A DNA stretch of 64,000 nt from Berghia stephanieae (GCA_034508935.3 CM067445.1:89393479-89457478), one strand, 5' to 3'. Shown: positions 1 to 12,314, counted from the first letter of the stretch. The notes: generated by a model not told the origin, from the letters alone. Numbers and translations are program-made.

Positions 1-599
1 GAAGTAGAAAACTGTGGGGAGTGAACCTGAGACTCAGGGAAGTGTACACCAGTCGGGAGTGAACCTGAGACTATGGTTATCGGCGGGTCTCGGCGAGTTT
101 CGTAAAAAAGTCACAACCATTTGAATAGATTGGCGCTACATAAATTCATTATTTATCATCATTTATCATTTATTTATCTATTTATTTATATGGGACATCC
201 CCCTTTTTCTTTTTAAATAAAAAACCCTCTCTCTGTATTGGTTTTTAAACGCAGAAGCAATAATACTGTGTGTAAAGTAAAGTAAATTCATTTTTGACAA
301 TTTCTGATGATTATCATCACGATGAATCTCACGTTAGTCTCCGTTGCGACTGTATTTCTATCAGATATCTTTGAAAGCCGACAGGAGCTTGACAGAGGTT
401 ACAAAATGTAGGAAAATAAAATTCCAAATCTTTCCAATGTGAATAAAATGCTGAGCTAAGAATTAATTTGCCTTTTCAAGTCCCTCATTGAAATAAATCT
501 GCCAAACTATGAAAAACACATTTAAATAATTTTTGCCAGAAAAAATTCGTTAATCAAATATTGATATAGTAAATTTATTGTCCTCATCTAGATTTTGAC
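1..599. other. no gene seen; short direct repeat
   Basis: The phrase gggagtgaacctgagact occurs twice (about 18-35 and 56-73). Otherwise this is AT-rich sequence with short TTTA runs. I see no coding segment or recognisable element. Confidence 0.4.
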
Positions 600-732
600 T
601 ATCTAGCCTGACACTGACAAAAAAATGACGTCAAAATGCCAGTCTTTTGCCACAAAAGAAAACAAATCGTGAGTTGTATTCAATAGTTCAACCAATGGGT
701 GCTTACAGCGTTGTCTCTGACGAAAAAATGAA
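600..732. mobile_element. MITE-4 fragment joined to SINE-A scrap
   Basis: Positions 606-695 match one half of MITE-4 (CCTGACACTGAC end, TGACGTCA, then a stretch shared with 11.9-12.3 kb and 24.1-24.3 kb). About 697-732 matches an internal part of the SINE-A body (cagcgttgtctctg). Both are incomplete, so this is a remnant. Confidence 0.6.
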
Positions 733-756
733 GTTAATGTGATGTGCTTGGTTTAG

Positions 757-758
<2 letters not shown>

Positions 759-834
<76 letters not shown>
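759..834. repeat. (AT)n microsatellite
   Basis: About 75 bp of uninterrupted AT dinucleotides directly beside the foldback element that starts at 837. Confidence 0.95.
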
Positions 835-835
<1 letters not shown>

Positions 836-836
836 C

Positions 837-1139
837 GTCACCTAATGCCCCCTGGATTTGTCTTACGTGAAATTGATAAAATTTCCACACCGGTTTTGAA
901 TAGGACGCCGATGACCTACATTTCAAAAACGCTCAAACCTGAGAAACTTTTGAGATATTTTGACAGGTTAGATTGATCGATATACGAAGTATTTTTTCCT
1001 TGCCAAAACAAATAAAATGTTTTTTTTTTCAGTGCACAGTTACGCCACCACCCCAACTTTCTCGGCGTCCTACTTAAAAACCGGTGTGGAAATTTTTATC
1101 AATTTCACGGAAGACAAATCCAGGGGACATTAGGTGACG
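837..1139. mobile_element. foldback/TIR element (FB-7)
   Basis: The two ends are inverted copies of each other over roughly 60 bp. The left end begins GTCACCTAATG and the right end finishes CATTAGGTGAC. The arms also share the ccacaccggttttt segment and a taggacgcc segment. The centre of about 180 bp has no coding potential. It is probably a non-autonomous DNA transposon; no second copy lies in this window, so the family is unknown. Confidence 0.75.
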
Positions 1140-1727
1140 AACTCGCGAGGACGTGAATGACCCATTTACGATTATCAGCTGGCCGTGAACCGGAAATGGG
1201 AGTATAATTCGTGTTGATGGAATAATTTAATTTATCAAGGTCCTTACAGCGTTATGGGATTATTTTTTTTACTTGAACGGATGCAATAATTGTTTGTTGA
1301 CATAATAGTTCGAATTGGTTAAAAAAAAAAAAGAAAGAAGGGGAAACAACAACCTCAGGAAATTCAATTAGACTCCAATATATATATTTCAAGTATAATT
1401 CCTAACTTCTACAGTACTGTTTCATGTCATTAGGACAATCTACGGGAAGTGTGTGTAATTGTTATTGTCGTTTATGATTGTGTGTTGTTTCACACTTCCT
1501 GTGATGTTTATATATATGGCTGGGGATGGCTGAGGTGATAAAGCATTGCCACAATACGGGGAAAACCCTAGCATTTTTCATCTAGATTTCTCTCGTACCA
1601 AGATCCATTAATCCCTCCGCGGTTTAATTAACTTGAAATAGGCTCAAAGGAGAACTTTCATCATCTGCTGGTGCGGAATAATGCAAATTTTATTCATTAA
1701 AAGAGAGTATTTCATGTGATTTTGCTG
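1140..1727. other. no gene seen
   Basis: AT-rich sequence with short A and T runs. I see no long open frame, repeat family member or RNA gene. Confidence 0.4.
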
Positions 1728-1849
1728 TTCCTGGGTCTAAAATTCCATCTTATTAATATCGGTCATATTGGGGGAGGCATGTCATTTGGCTTTTCCTGGG
1801 TCTAAAATTCCACCTTATTAATATCGGTCATATCGTGGGAGGCATGTCA
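1728..1849 (+). repeat. two-copy tandem duplication, about 63-bp unit
   Basis: The unit containing tcctgggtctaaaattcca, a ttattaatatcggtcatat stretch and gggaggcatgtca is repeated twice in tandem with only a few differences, which suggests a recent local duplication. Confidence 0.85.
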
Positions 1850-2562
1850 AATTATATTATTGTAAGACGAACACTCGTCAAACAGATCAGACACTACAGA
1901 CAGATAATATTTGGATAACGTTCTCAATTTCCTTTTCAGGGGTAAATATAACGTTATTTGCAAGTGTATTTCATTGTTTAAAAGAGATCGAAAAAGGACG
2001 ACCGAAATGATAAGCAAGTCCTTATTGTTCAACATTTTCAGGACAGAATACACTCAGACAATAGGTATGGCGGACACCAAGAGGGCCAGGAGAACCTAGA
2101 ACAAAAGATATTATTAAAATACGATGGAGAAATCTCTTAACAGGCGTCACAGGGTAGCTGGGTCGAAAATGGGGCACAATGATAATGTAATGTCAAAATA
2201 CTGTTTCCAATCTCCGTGGAAGTGTAAAAATCAGCCCTCCAGATGGCTGGATACATACATTCTACAAATGATCTTCCTGTTTCAAAGAGATAGCATCTTA
2301 TTTTATTTCTAGCCTAAATAAATGCTGGTCATTAAAAAAAGATCATCCATCCTTGCTCTTTAACATCCCATACAAATTAATAGTTCTGCCATTTTATTAT
2401 TCATCATGTAAACCATAAATCGTCTATTCACTGTCCGGTGGACTGGTTGCACACTTCTAGGTAGTTTTGAACCGGAGGAGAGGATGTCAATTCTTCAGCT
2501 TCCAATTGTAACGTTGTTTCACACGGTGAAACTAATGAATAGAGGTGCCTAAATGAGTCAAT
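1850..2562. other. no gene seen
   Basis: Only short open frames without protein-like composition or splice context. No repeat family from elsewhere in the window is recognisable. Confidence 0.35.
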
Positions 2563-2722
2563 AAAATGGAGATAAAGCTAAAGGGAGTAAATCTGACTCA
2601 TGTATGTACAACAAAAAACAAACGACGTTTACTTGACAAAGGCCAAAGGCCGAAACGTCGTTTGTTTTGTGTTGTTCATTATTTATGAGTTAGATTTACT
2701 CCTTTTATCTTTATCTCCATTC
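2563..2722. repeat. foldback with hammerhead-like loop
   Basis: Arms of about 65-70 bp form an imperfect inverted repeat (tggagataaagctaaag on the left, its complement near 2700-2720). The inner arms are aacaaacgacgttt and aaacgtcgtttgtt. The loop reads cttgacaaaggccaaaggcc followed by GAAACGTC. That layout (TTGA..A, short GGCC stem, then GAAAC) resembles a degenerate hammerhead ribozyme core of the kind found at the ends of Penelope-like elements, but the core is imperfect. Confidence 0.6.
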
Positions 2723-5686
2723 ACACGGTGAAGCAGAGTAGCAAGCCGAGTCACCTTTGTAAATTTTACCGGACTAGTTTGTCTAATGAAAGTTTTTCGG
2801 TATTTATATGATGACGAGTGAAACCAAATATAAATATTTACTTGTATATTAACTAAAAAAACCCACATATTTCCAATGAGGGCTTCTGGAATTCTCGAGT
2901 AGGAATTTTGATCGAATTACAAACTATATCATGTACACATTTACAGGCCTGACCGCGAGCCGAACACAACTATGGGCATGATTTAACATTTTTTTAGCGG
3001 ACAATATTTTACTTTGGCTTGAGAAATCTCCCATTGCAACAATTTGAGTTATATATATTTATATGATCGACTGAAGACACTGAAGAGGAAAGAGGAAAAG
3101 GAAAGAAGAGGAAATGTTTGATACCATTATGGAGTGACGGGGATGAGATTGAAAGAATGGGGCTCTAATGGAGGTCAAAGTTGTAAGGCCAGCCATCCAG
3201 CCTTCTAAACGAAGGAATCTTATACACCACAAGTACATTAATATAGGCGATTTGTTTAATTTTATGAAGTTAAGTAAGTAATCACATTTGGAATGTTGCA
3301 AAATTTGAAGTAAAGTCTATATTTTGCGTAAGAGCGTAATTTCCACGCTTATCTTTACCTAGGTTTGTATTTTTAGTCTTTCACCAGACTTTTTTTGTTT
3401 GTTTGTTTGTTGCTTTAGGTCTCTTCCAACACAATTGAGGTTATATGAGAGACCGCTGAAACAAAAAAAACAAGCAATCTAACAAAAATAGTACAAATGT
3501 AAATCAAAATCATAACCTAAAGATATCATAAGCTAAATTATAAATAACCAAGAACAAACAGGCAGAAGATTTACAGGAAAAAAAATATCCCCTGTCAAAA
3601 ATACAATCACAAACCAAAGAAGCAGGATAGGCTAGTAAAGAGAAGAAGAAACGACATCACTATCGGATCGTACACCCATGCGAACATCATAGGTATATGA
3701 TTCAAGGGTGATGCTCCCATCCAACCACCCGCTCACCAAACTTTATTCGCTATTGGTTTTAGGTACATTCATATTATTGTTCTTCTTATATTATTATTCA
3801 TATTATTATTCATATTATTAAAATAGTAAACAAGAATCATTTATTCTCTTCGACGAAAAATAAAATTCTATAAATATGGTTGAGATACATTATTTCGTGG
3901 ATTCGTCAAAATGAACTGGAAATTGGCCTGCTCTAAGAAATACAATGAGATTTTGATTATAGCTCCTGGATTCAAAATCATGTTTTTATACTTCAACAAT
4001 TCAGCAATTTTGTCTGAAACCCCATATATTACTAACAAATAATCTATACTCCACGGTTTACTGTCCTAGAAATTATTGCGATAAGTGGTTGAAATTAGAC
4101 TCGTTGTCACTGTGATTTGAATAAGTTAAACCATTATGGCAATCTCTGATTATAGGGTAACCTTTACAATTAGATATAACAGAACTGACGTTACTTCCTT
4201 TAATATGTTTACATTCCTAATTTCTGCAGAAAAAGAAAATGAGTGAAGAGAAGGGCGCTAAAAGGGGGAAAGAAAAAAAAAGAACTTCGAAAGAAAAAAA
4301 ATAGAATGAGAAAGGGGAGTTGACGAGAAAGAGGATGAAAGAAGAGAAAAAAATAAGTAAGCCGGACAAAATAGAAATGAATATGTCCTTGTAATGATTG
4401 CACAATGAGGTGGCATTGAATGGTGCTACGGCTACGTTTCCCCTGGGATGCAATACAAGACAACACACAAAAGACATGAAACAAATACATAATGTAATAA
4501 CACAGATCAGCAATTATTTGTGTTTCATATACTCATATACTTTTTATAATACGGCCATCGGGATTTTCTACAAATAATGAGTTAACATTTGAATAATAGG
4601 ATTGCATTACCATTGTTTCGTTTCATTGTCGAAATAACAATAATCTTTCAAACAACATATGACTGTAAAATCAGATTTGTTTAGAGGTGAATGGGGATTA
4701 GTTTTTCATCCGTCGAAATTCATGGCCACCGGCAAAAAAAAATGGATATAATAATAATAATAATAATATCATTGCAGAATAACATATTGCGTAGCTACAG
4801 TTTCTCATACACTAGACTTTTATGTCTGTGCTGTAGTATAAAATATAATGCTGTTTGTCTAAGTATGAAAATAAATTATTGAAGAAATGTTTTAATGTCT
4901 CCCAGGCAGCCTCTATATAAATGTACTGAAAAATTTGATTGACAATTGAATGATTCAATGCCCCAGGGAGTCGGAAATCTAGACATAAACGAATATGATA
5001 TAAAGCTTTCATTCTAGTCGTTTTGAAAATACGGGGTACAAAATATATTACGTATAACAAAATTTTATAATGATTATTACTTGTTGAACAGCTAAAATTT
5101 CTGTAGCATTCGTAATAAAGAAAGGAAAGCGGGTGACGTCCCTTGCGGTAAAGCAATGTCTCTCATTATTTCTATCTGTCCTCCTCCCCACCCCCCCCCC
5201 CCCCACTCCTTCCTCTCCTCTCCTTTTTCAAACTTAATCCAAAAATTTCTCTTTCCATTTGTCATTATTTCACAATCGCGAGTATTCCTATTAGGAAAAT
5301 AATATATTTTTATATGACTACCAATCATTTTATGAAAGCAATCGACCATCATTGTCAACCATCATTATTCCATTGTTATTTAAGACATTTCACTCTAGAA
5401 TTCTTCAATCCAATCATCAACTTTCATTGATTTTGTAGATCATTCAATAAGGACCTGGCTAGGACTCATTGTAGACGGGGTTGGAGTGTGTTCTATTATA
5501 ACAACATTAATCTGATCGTTCCCATTTACTAAGAATTGTGACCAAGATGCAATCAGGGGTTTGATTTAATTTTTGTGAAAACAATAGTTTTCAGGGCACC
5601 TTACGAAGGGTCTCAAGTAAAGTGCAACACCCAGCATGTAGCACGACTTATAACGCCTGTGAGATTATTTTTATCGACATATTATG
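2723..5686. other. no gene seen; one REP-8-like remnant, low-complexity tracts
   Basis: About 2946-3045 is a diverged relative of REP-8 (caggcctgac at one end). There is an A/G-rich tract at 4226-4360 and a C-run near 5190-5205. The open frames here are low-complexity or lack splice context, and I do not call genes. Confidence 0.35.
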
Positions 5687-5876
5687 GATAGTTCGAAGAT
5701 GACACCACTCAGGTCTTTGTTATTGTTTTTTTGCCATCCGCGTTTATGAGTAATGCTCACTGAACTGTATTAACCCGACTATAAACGTTCATGGATACAC
5801 ACAGTTTTGTGCGTTGGTCCGTTATACTTCCGGATGGCAATGTTATGAGCTTCTTAGCCAAGCGCATACTATCTAT
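5687..5876 (-). mobile_element. MITE-3 copy
   Basis: Complete member of the roughly 190-bp family with ends TAGATAGT/ACTATCTA and diagnostic inner phrases cttccggatggcaatgtt and gccatccgcgtttatgag. It lies in reverse relative to the 47.6 kb copies. Confidence 0.8.
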
Positions 5877-6318
5877 GCAACGCCGTTAATGGCGAGGAAA
5901 ATATTTTCCACCGGAGTTTGATGATAATTTATGATAGAGAGCTTTTTTCCTAAGATTTAACCTTACACCGCCAAGAGCGGGATTCAAACGAAGGACGTAC
6001 CATTCCGAATGTGATTGTCATACCACTATAAACCACAAAAGCATTTTCAGTCTCGCCGTAAAAATGGTTACCTTCATTTTTGGCTGTTTTTTATCATCGG
6101 CACCGGCACCGTCTCTTCTATTCGATTCCTTTCCCAGCACAAAGGTAATCATATCTAGAAATGACAAGGAATCCCAAGGGAAATTTTTATCTTTAACCCT
6201 TTCACGTCACGCCGTACATTGGATTCTTTGCATTTATCTATAAGATTGTAGTTGAAAATAATCTTTACTATGACTTATACTACTGGCAACAGCTTCTTAT
6301 GGTATCACACTACTATAT

Positions 6319-6553
6319 GTGACCCCTCATCTCAAAACGGTATTAATTCGGGATGATTAAGATGCTGATAATGGAATTTGTAGCCAGAGATATCAGACTT
6401 AACTTGAGTTTATGTGCTTTATAGAGGAGAAGGAATATCATATTTTACTTTGCTAAATACCAACCTTTCATATTTTTGACCAGTTTAACTATAATTTGAC
6501 TTTTTAGCATATGGTCCATCTCGACATAATACCGTTTTGAGACGAGGGGTCAC
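6319..6553. mobile_element. MITE-1 copy with 4-bp target duplication
   Basis: Terminal inverted repeats start GTGACCCCTC, then tctcaaaacggtatta, with about 38 bp of each end matching. Flanks are ATAT on both sides. The 235-bp body has no coding capacity. The same family recurs at 13.3, 27.9, 35.0, 35.6, 36.3, 39.1, 43.8, 61.4 and 63.1 kb. Confidence 0.85.
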
Positions 6554-6731
6554 ATATATTATGATGGTCTATCCAGGCGTGAATTTCTAGTTGCATTGGT
6601 ATACAGTCGCAAGCTCGCCCGGTTGCCTCGGCACAACATATCGCTCAACAAGAACTCTGCGGTTTCAGGTTCTTATCAACAGCATGCACTGTGACAAATG
6701 GAATGTCCTCAATATTGTCGACTTAAACATT

Positions 6732-7240
6732 TTAATTCTCTCCTTACCAGCCATTTTCAGGATTTTCCCCAAAACTTCACAATCAACTAACACAAAAATA
6801 TATTTTTTATCACTCAAACACAATAGCAGTAAAATTCTTGCGATAACTAATTTATTTAGTAAAACATGCTCTACAACACACTGTTCATTTTCTTTAAATG
6901 TTATGATGTACAAAAGAAATTTGAATTTTTTAAAATGTTGGTTGTATCGTAACGAATGTGACGACTTTCATATAATTGGTAACCCTCTCCGTACCAACTA
7001 CAGGAAAATCGTCACATTCGTTACGATAGAACCAATATTTTTTTTAATTCAAATTTATTTTGTACATCATAAAATTTAAAGACAATGAACAAAGTGTTGT
7101 AGAGGCTGTATTACTAAATAAATTAGTTATCGCAAGAACTTACTGCTATTGTGTTTGAGCGATACAAAATATATTTGTGTGTTAGCTGGGTGTGAAGTTT
7201 TGGGGAAAGTCCTGAAAATGGCTGATAAGGAGAGGGTTAA
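6732..7240. mobile_element. two MITE-2 (piggyBac-type) copies, head to head
   Basis: A forward copy (about 6732-6982) and a reverse copy (about 6983-7240) meet at their tips, giving a long palindrome. MITE-2 ends are TTAA-CCCTCTCCTTACC and its complement. The TTAA flank with CCCT tips is the signature of piggyBac transposons. The forward copy includes a fortuitous open frame that is not a gene. Confidence 0.8.
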
Positions 7241-7448
7241 GATACATGAGTTACAATACGTTTAATTATCTTCTAATGAAAACGGGAGGGTATAGCGCTA
7301 AGGGTCTACGTATAATAAACTCTTCTGTAACATCGATTCTTTTATCTAACGGAATACGTTAAGCCTATCATCATATTCTTTTAGTATCGTCTATTCTTGG
7401 TCAAGATTAAATTATCAATGCAAATCGCATTCTATACTAACCAGTTAA

Positions 7449-7646
7449 CTGCCGTACTCTGGACAAAAAACGTATTTAAAATTTGGCCAGAAAACTCGTC
7501 CTTCAAATATCGATCAATTAACAAAAAAACAACCATCATCTTGGCAGGAACTCTCACGATGTAATTTAATCGGTCGATATTTGAAGGAAGGACGAGTTTT
7601 CTGGCCAAATTTTTAATTACGTGCCTTTCCAGAGTACGACAGTTAA
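7449..7646. mobile_element. MITE-6 (foldback) complete copy
   Basis: About 65-bp inverted arms: ctgccgtactctgga at the left, tccagagtacgacag at the right, each followed inward by ttggccagaaaactcgtcc and a cttcaaatatcgatc phrase. The centre is short. Other members lie at 23.6, 29.8, 42.1, 56.3 and 61.3 kb. Confidence 0.8.
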
Positions 7647-7943
7647 TGGGTTGATAGAGATATAATCATTTGGTCAACTATGGATAGGATAAGGCATTGT
7701 ACGTAGAACTAGTATTATAGCGTTTATAACATTCAATGTCTTTTTTAAGGACTAATGGGGACAACGCAATATTAACAGAGAAATAAAGGATATTAGGAAC
7801 AGGCGGACATCTATTATACTTATTATACTACTGTGTTGTATATTTAGATTTGCTGGTAATTTGGTGCTAGATGATAAAAAATTTAATATTGGTTTTACGG
7901 AACGATGTTAATCCCCAACTTAATTTTTAAAAAGAATAGATTA

Positions 7944-8368
7944 CTTGGTTTTGTCCTGGTCCTGGCCAGATGCCCTGGCTGAGAGGGAAACAGTCGAATG
8001 TATAGTTAGTTTTGGGAGATTATATTTTTTTTTCTTTGTAAATCATCTCTCTGTTATGCACTGTATTATGCTTTCTTTATATTATATATGATTTGGAAAA
8101 CATTTGAGTGTGTTCCTCTTAGCGGGGACCTGTGCTTGTGTCTGGATGAAACTTTTAGTGATCTCAAACTAAGTACCTACTTTGATAGAGTGCTTTTGGA
8201 ATCTACACCTGTTTCTTATTTAAACCAATTCCCCTTTGTCTTCCTTTTTCTTGGATGCTTTATTGTAATTCTAGAACTTTTTACTATCCCATTTTCTTCC
8301 TTTTTACTGGCGCTGATATGACCTTAATGTGTTGCAAGCGCCGTAAAACCCTTAAAAACAAAAACAAA
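7944..8368 (+). mobile_element. LINE tail family LT-1, 5'-truncated, with target duplication
   Basis: This shares more than 400 bp with copies at 14.5, 15.7, 28.8 and 54.8 kb and ends in gttgcaagcgccgtaaaacc followed by a CAAAAA-rich tail. It is flanked by the 14-bp direct repeat AAAAGAATAGATTA (7930-7943 and 8369-8382). A variable 5' end, fixed 3' end, A-rich tail and target duplication are the marks of target-primed LINE insertion. The tail resembles CR1/L2-group 3' ends, which is an inference. Confidence 0.75.
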
Positions 8369-8382
8369 AAAAGAATAGATTA

Positions 8383-10235
8383 GAAAGATTATCATTACAT
8401 GATAGTATCCAGAGAGATTCAAAATTGCGTCATAATTTTTTGTCGCGAATGAGATCATTATTACTAGTTATTATCACGAGAGAATTAGAATTACGTCAAC
8501 AATTTTTGTTGTGGATGTGCTAGAATTTCGTAGAATAAATTATACTCGCAATAAAAGTAAAACGTCAAAAAGGACTGAGTATTACGACCTAGCAGATTTT
8601 CTTCATATCAATTTGAGTAAAGGGAATGATAGAATAAGGTTTGCAATTTACTCGTATAGAATAAGTCTGTAAAAAGTTTTATAATTTTTATATTTGCCAG
8701 TAATTCTCTGTTCGATGGCATAAATTTTACATTGGCTTTTCGGAACAATGTTGAAAATCAACACTTTTTTATAATAGATAAAATGCGTTTTCCTCATTCT
8801 CAAAGGGGAAATGTGTCCTTGTTTCCTATTTATTTCAAGGAAAGAATGATGCCATCCAATCGTAAAATAGGAAACAGTTATTAAAGAGAAAAAAAAAACG
8901 ATGTCAACCCCGAGGCTAGAACCAATACCTTGTTCTCCATAATATTAGATTGCTTTGACCAAGAAGACCCTACTGGTTGTGGCGCAATGTCTAAAATTTT
9001 GGCATTTGGTCCAATACGTAGAGTTTCAAGAAGACACACAGTCATTGGAGATTTTTATATTTTTTGACCTATCAAAGAAAGTCTCTTTATAATACTCAAT
9101 TTATTAATGTCTAAATTCAAAGCCAAGGCATTTGTACATTATTTAGTAAGCATTCTAAAGCACTCATTAAACTAAATAAATTCGTTTTATAACTTTTCAA
9201 GTAAACTACCATTAAACTCTTTTTGATCTTTAATCTGTTATTAAGTGTGATCAAAATCACGTTCTTCAAGGTAGCGAATAAACTTGTATTCTCTCAATAT
9301 ATTAATACTCTCTGTACAACTACACTCAATTCCACGCATTTGAAGTGCAACTCTCTAAACAAATCTTTCCGAAAGGTACGGCTAATGAGCGTACTGAGCA
9401 AGGTTCGTTATCCAGTCTATTGATCAACAAACGCAAATGCGTCGTAATTAGTTTAAACCATTAAAAAAAATGCCCTGATGACCACAAGAACAATAAAACG
9501 TTAAAGGTACGCAATCCCAACTCTACAAATGAGCCTAATGAAAATCATTGATATAACTTCCAAGGAACTGTAAATAAACAGGGCACGTCGCGATCTCTCA
9601 TTTGTCCATTAATAAATGGCGGCAATCGAATTTCCCTCTCTCCATGTTTGCACAGACGGGGGGCTCCACATAACAATATTATCATATCAAGCAATGCCAT
9701 CACTTCTAATCCTCTCCATGTTTATTCTTTATATTCTCATTGCATGTCTACTTTTACGAGTAAATATTGGTTTTGATGAGCGGGGAATAGAATAAATTGA
9801 TAAGAATTTTCGTGTCTTGAAAAGAATTTCAACAGATGAACGCAGCATGAGATTACCTTGAATTACAAAAAGTGAAAAGACTTTGTATGATGTAGGGCGA
9901 TGAACAAAGGTGGAAGTTCTAAAGTCAACACTTACTCATTATAACTAACGAAACAAACAAACCGCCACATGAATACAAGTACATACACAAACATCTTGTA
10001 TGAACACAATACAATAAAACCAGAATTGATGCAGAGTTGATACATCTAAATCATTTTCCAGAAATATGAAGAGACCTTGTCTGCAGAGACAAAAAGATTG
10101 TAAAATGTAAATAATGCACATACTTATAAAGCTTAACTCTTTTTTAAAATAAAAGCAGTAATCCTAAGACTTCTTTGAAGTCTCAGACTCAAGGCTTTTT
10201 AACTCTTTGTGATCATTGACATCAATGGATAAAGT
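8383..10235. other. no gene seen; weak repeat pair
   Basis: About 8693-8790 is a diverged copy of 7850-7945 (ggttttacggaacgatgtt against ggcttttcggaacaatgtt). The rest is AT-rich with no supported gene. Confidence 0.35.
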
Positions 10236-10237
10236 AT

Positions 10238-10340
10238 GACTCATCGTCTCAAAACGGTAATTATGTCGTGATGAATGAAGCCCAAAAAAGTGAATTTAGT
10301 ACTAAATATATAAAATATATGAACTCGCAGTGATTTGCAT
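10238..10340 (+). mobile_element. MITE-1 half copy
   Basis: The left end gactcatcgtctcaaaacgg is present and the right end is missing. Confidence 0.6.
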
Positions 10341-10398
10341 TGAAAGAAATTGTATTCATTCACCACTATAACAAGAAGTGGTTACCCCAATTTGCATA

Positions 10399-10590
10399 TA
10401 GATAGAATGAAATTGACGTCACTCAATTCTTTGATATTGTTTTTTGCCATCCACGTTAATGAGTAATTCTCACTTAACTGTCTTATCTAGACTATAAACG
10501 TCCAAGGTTACACAAAATTTTGAGTGTTGGTCCGTTATACTTCCGCATGGTAATGTTGTGAGCTTCTTTGCCAAGCGCAAACTATCTATA
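10399..10590 (-). mobile_element. MITE-3 copy
   Basis: Ends tagatagaatg and aaactatcta. The inner gccatccacgttaatgag and cttccgcatggtaatgtt phrases mark the family. Confidence 0.75.
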
Positions 10591-10904
10591 TGAGACTATA
10601 AATGTAATAATCAACACCAAATTTATCCTGCGATACAACCGCTTCGACACAGTGGATCACATAATTTGAAGTTTTATAGCCTTGAGACTTTTTATCGAGT
10701 TCATATATGATCATAAAGTAGGTCGATTTTTGGAGTAAGTCGTCTGTGGCAAAATGAATAAATGACATTTTACACCGTAGGTTGTCCAGTAAATGTGCTT
10801 AAAGCGCTTTAAAAAGGGGTTCCTAACATAAAACAAATACTAAATATGTAGAACAAGATGTGATGTCTGCAACAGTATATTTTTTTTGGCAATAGTAATA
10901 GTAA

Positions 10905-11260
10905 ATAATGAATTTATATAGCGCCTAAACATCCACGTTAATCGTGCTCTGCTCCGCTTTACATAATATAAATGTTTAAAAACAACAAAATTAAAAATCA
11001 CGACATTACATGATACATAATAAGCATGCATACAAAAAAAAAAAAAAATCTAAGCATTATCGACTTCGTGAAAAATAAGCCTCACGGAACAACTCAGTCT
11101 TCAGACATTTCCTGAAAGATGATAAATTTTCACAGGGCTTTGTCAGATGACTAAGTGCGTTCCATAGGTGTGGAGCTATGAATGAAATGGCTTTTTGCCA
11201 ACAGAAACAATGCTCTTATTAGTCATATTACATCAGAGTACGGTGAGAGAGTTATCTTGA
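10905..11260 (-). mobile_element. diverged SINE-like or repeat body
   Basis: The segment starts with tttatatagcgcctaaac, like the 3' end of SINE-A in reverse. It continues with tcagtcttcagacatttcct and gcgttccataggtgtggagc, phrases typical of a widespread invertebrate repeat. No tRNA-like head is seen, so the family assignment is open. Confidence 0.4.
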
Positions 11261-11890
11261 TTCAGGGGCATGGAGGTCTCGAACGGAAGAAATAGGGCAA
11301 ATAGGGCAAGATTCACTTGGTGCTTTACAGATGTTATCACAGTAGTACATGCTTGCACTCGGTGTGGCCTGTTAACCTATAAATAATATATTATATTCCG
11401 TGCACAAATACAACTTGTAACTTATCGGACAGAAGCAACGCCCACCCCTCACCCCACTCTCATCCCCATGTTTCCATCTCCTCATTTAAATGCTATCTTT
11501 TAAAGGGAAAGATAAATATTCTAATAGAATAAGGAATGCTGAGAAAGTGACTTTCAGATAACGCACTAAATACTCTTAATTTGTTATTATTCCTGGTGTA
11601 TCCTAGGGTGTTCCTTGAGGGAGGATGAATAATATAGAAATGTAATAACGTGCATCTAAGCGTACACTGACACCTGGAGGCTACTCATCTTGCTCAATGA
11701 AAAAAAAAAACCCGACAATTCCTAAAGTACGACTTTTAGGACCAAGGTGAGGGATGCCTGACCCAGTCATCTTCTTAAATTATATTAAAAGTTTCTGATT
11801 AGAGTTTTTAGGTAAAAATAATCTAGTTTTGCTTCAAATAATACAACTCAAAATGCGTCAGCAGACCGTATGACCGTAGCCATTGTAAAG
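11261..11890. other. no gene seen
   Basis: AT-rich sequence without open frames of interest or a recognised repeat. Confidence 0.35.
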
Positions 11891-11891
11891 T

Positions 11892-12279
11892 TATAACCTG
11901 ACACTGACCAAAAAATGACGTCAAAAGGACAGTCTTTTGCCACAAAAGAAAACAAATTGTGAGTTGTATTCAATAGTTCAACCAATGAAATGAATTGTTT
12001 CCATGAGCTCTACTAACGACAACTCACTGGACGCTACACAAACCTTTAAAATGACGCCAAACTGCCAGTCCGAGAGGGTTCTAGCGTAGCCATCGTTATG
12101 TTATAGCCTGATACTGAAATCCAAAAGGACTGGCATTTTGACGTCATTATTTGTTTTTTGCACCGCCTAGTGAGTTGTCGTTAGTAGTGCTCATGGAAAC
12201 AAGTGGTCCCATTCGTTGAACTATTGAATACAACTCACGATTTGTTTTCTTTTGTGCCTCATACTGGTCAGTGTCAGGC
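11892..12279. mobile_element. inverted pair of MITE-4 copies
   Basis: One copy (about 11892-12085) and an oppositely oriented copy (about 12110-12279). Ends are TATAGCCTGACACTGA-like. Inner phrases are gtgagttgtattcaatag and tgagttgtcgttagtag. Each carries a TGACGTCA-type octamer. A TA dinucleotide at the tips suggests a Tc1/mariner-type origin, as an inference. See the finding on the larger composite. Confidence 0.7.
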
Positions 12280-12314
12280 AAAAAGATAGCGATGGACGGT
12301 TCTAGCGTCAGGCA

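Noticed and set aside
4812-5156. 114-codon minus-strand frame
   Set aside because: AT-rich composition, no splice sites or motifs; consistent with chance.
6591-7079. 162-codon open frame
   Set aside because: Lies across a MITE-2 copy found elsewhere with stops; no protein features.
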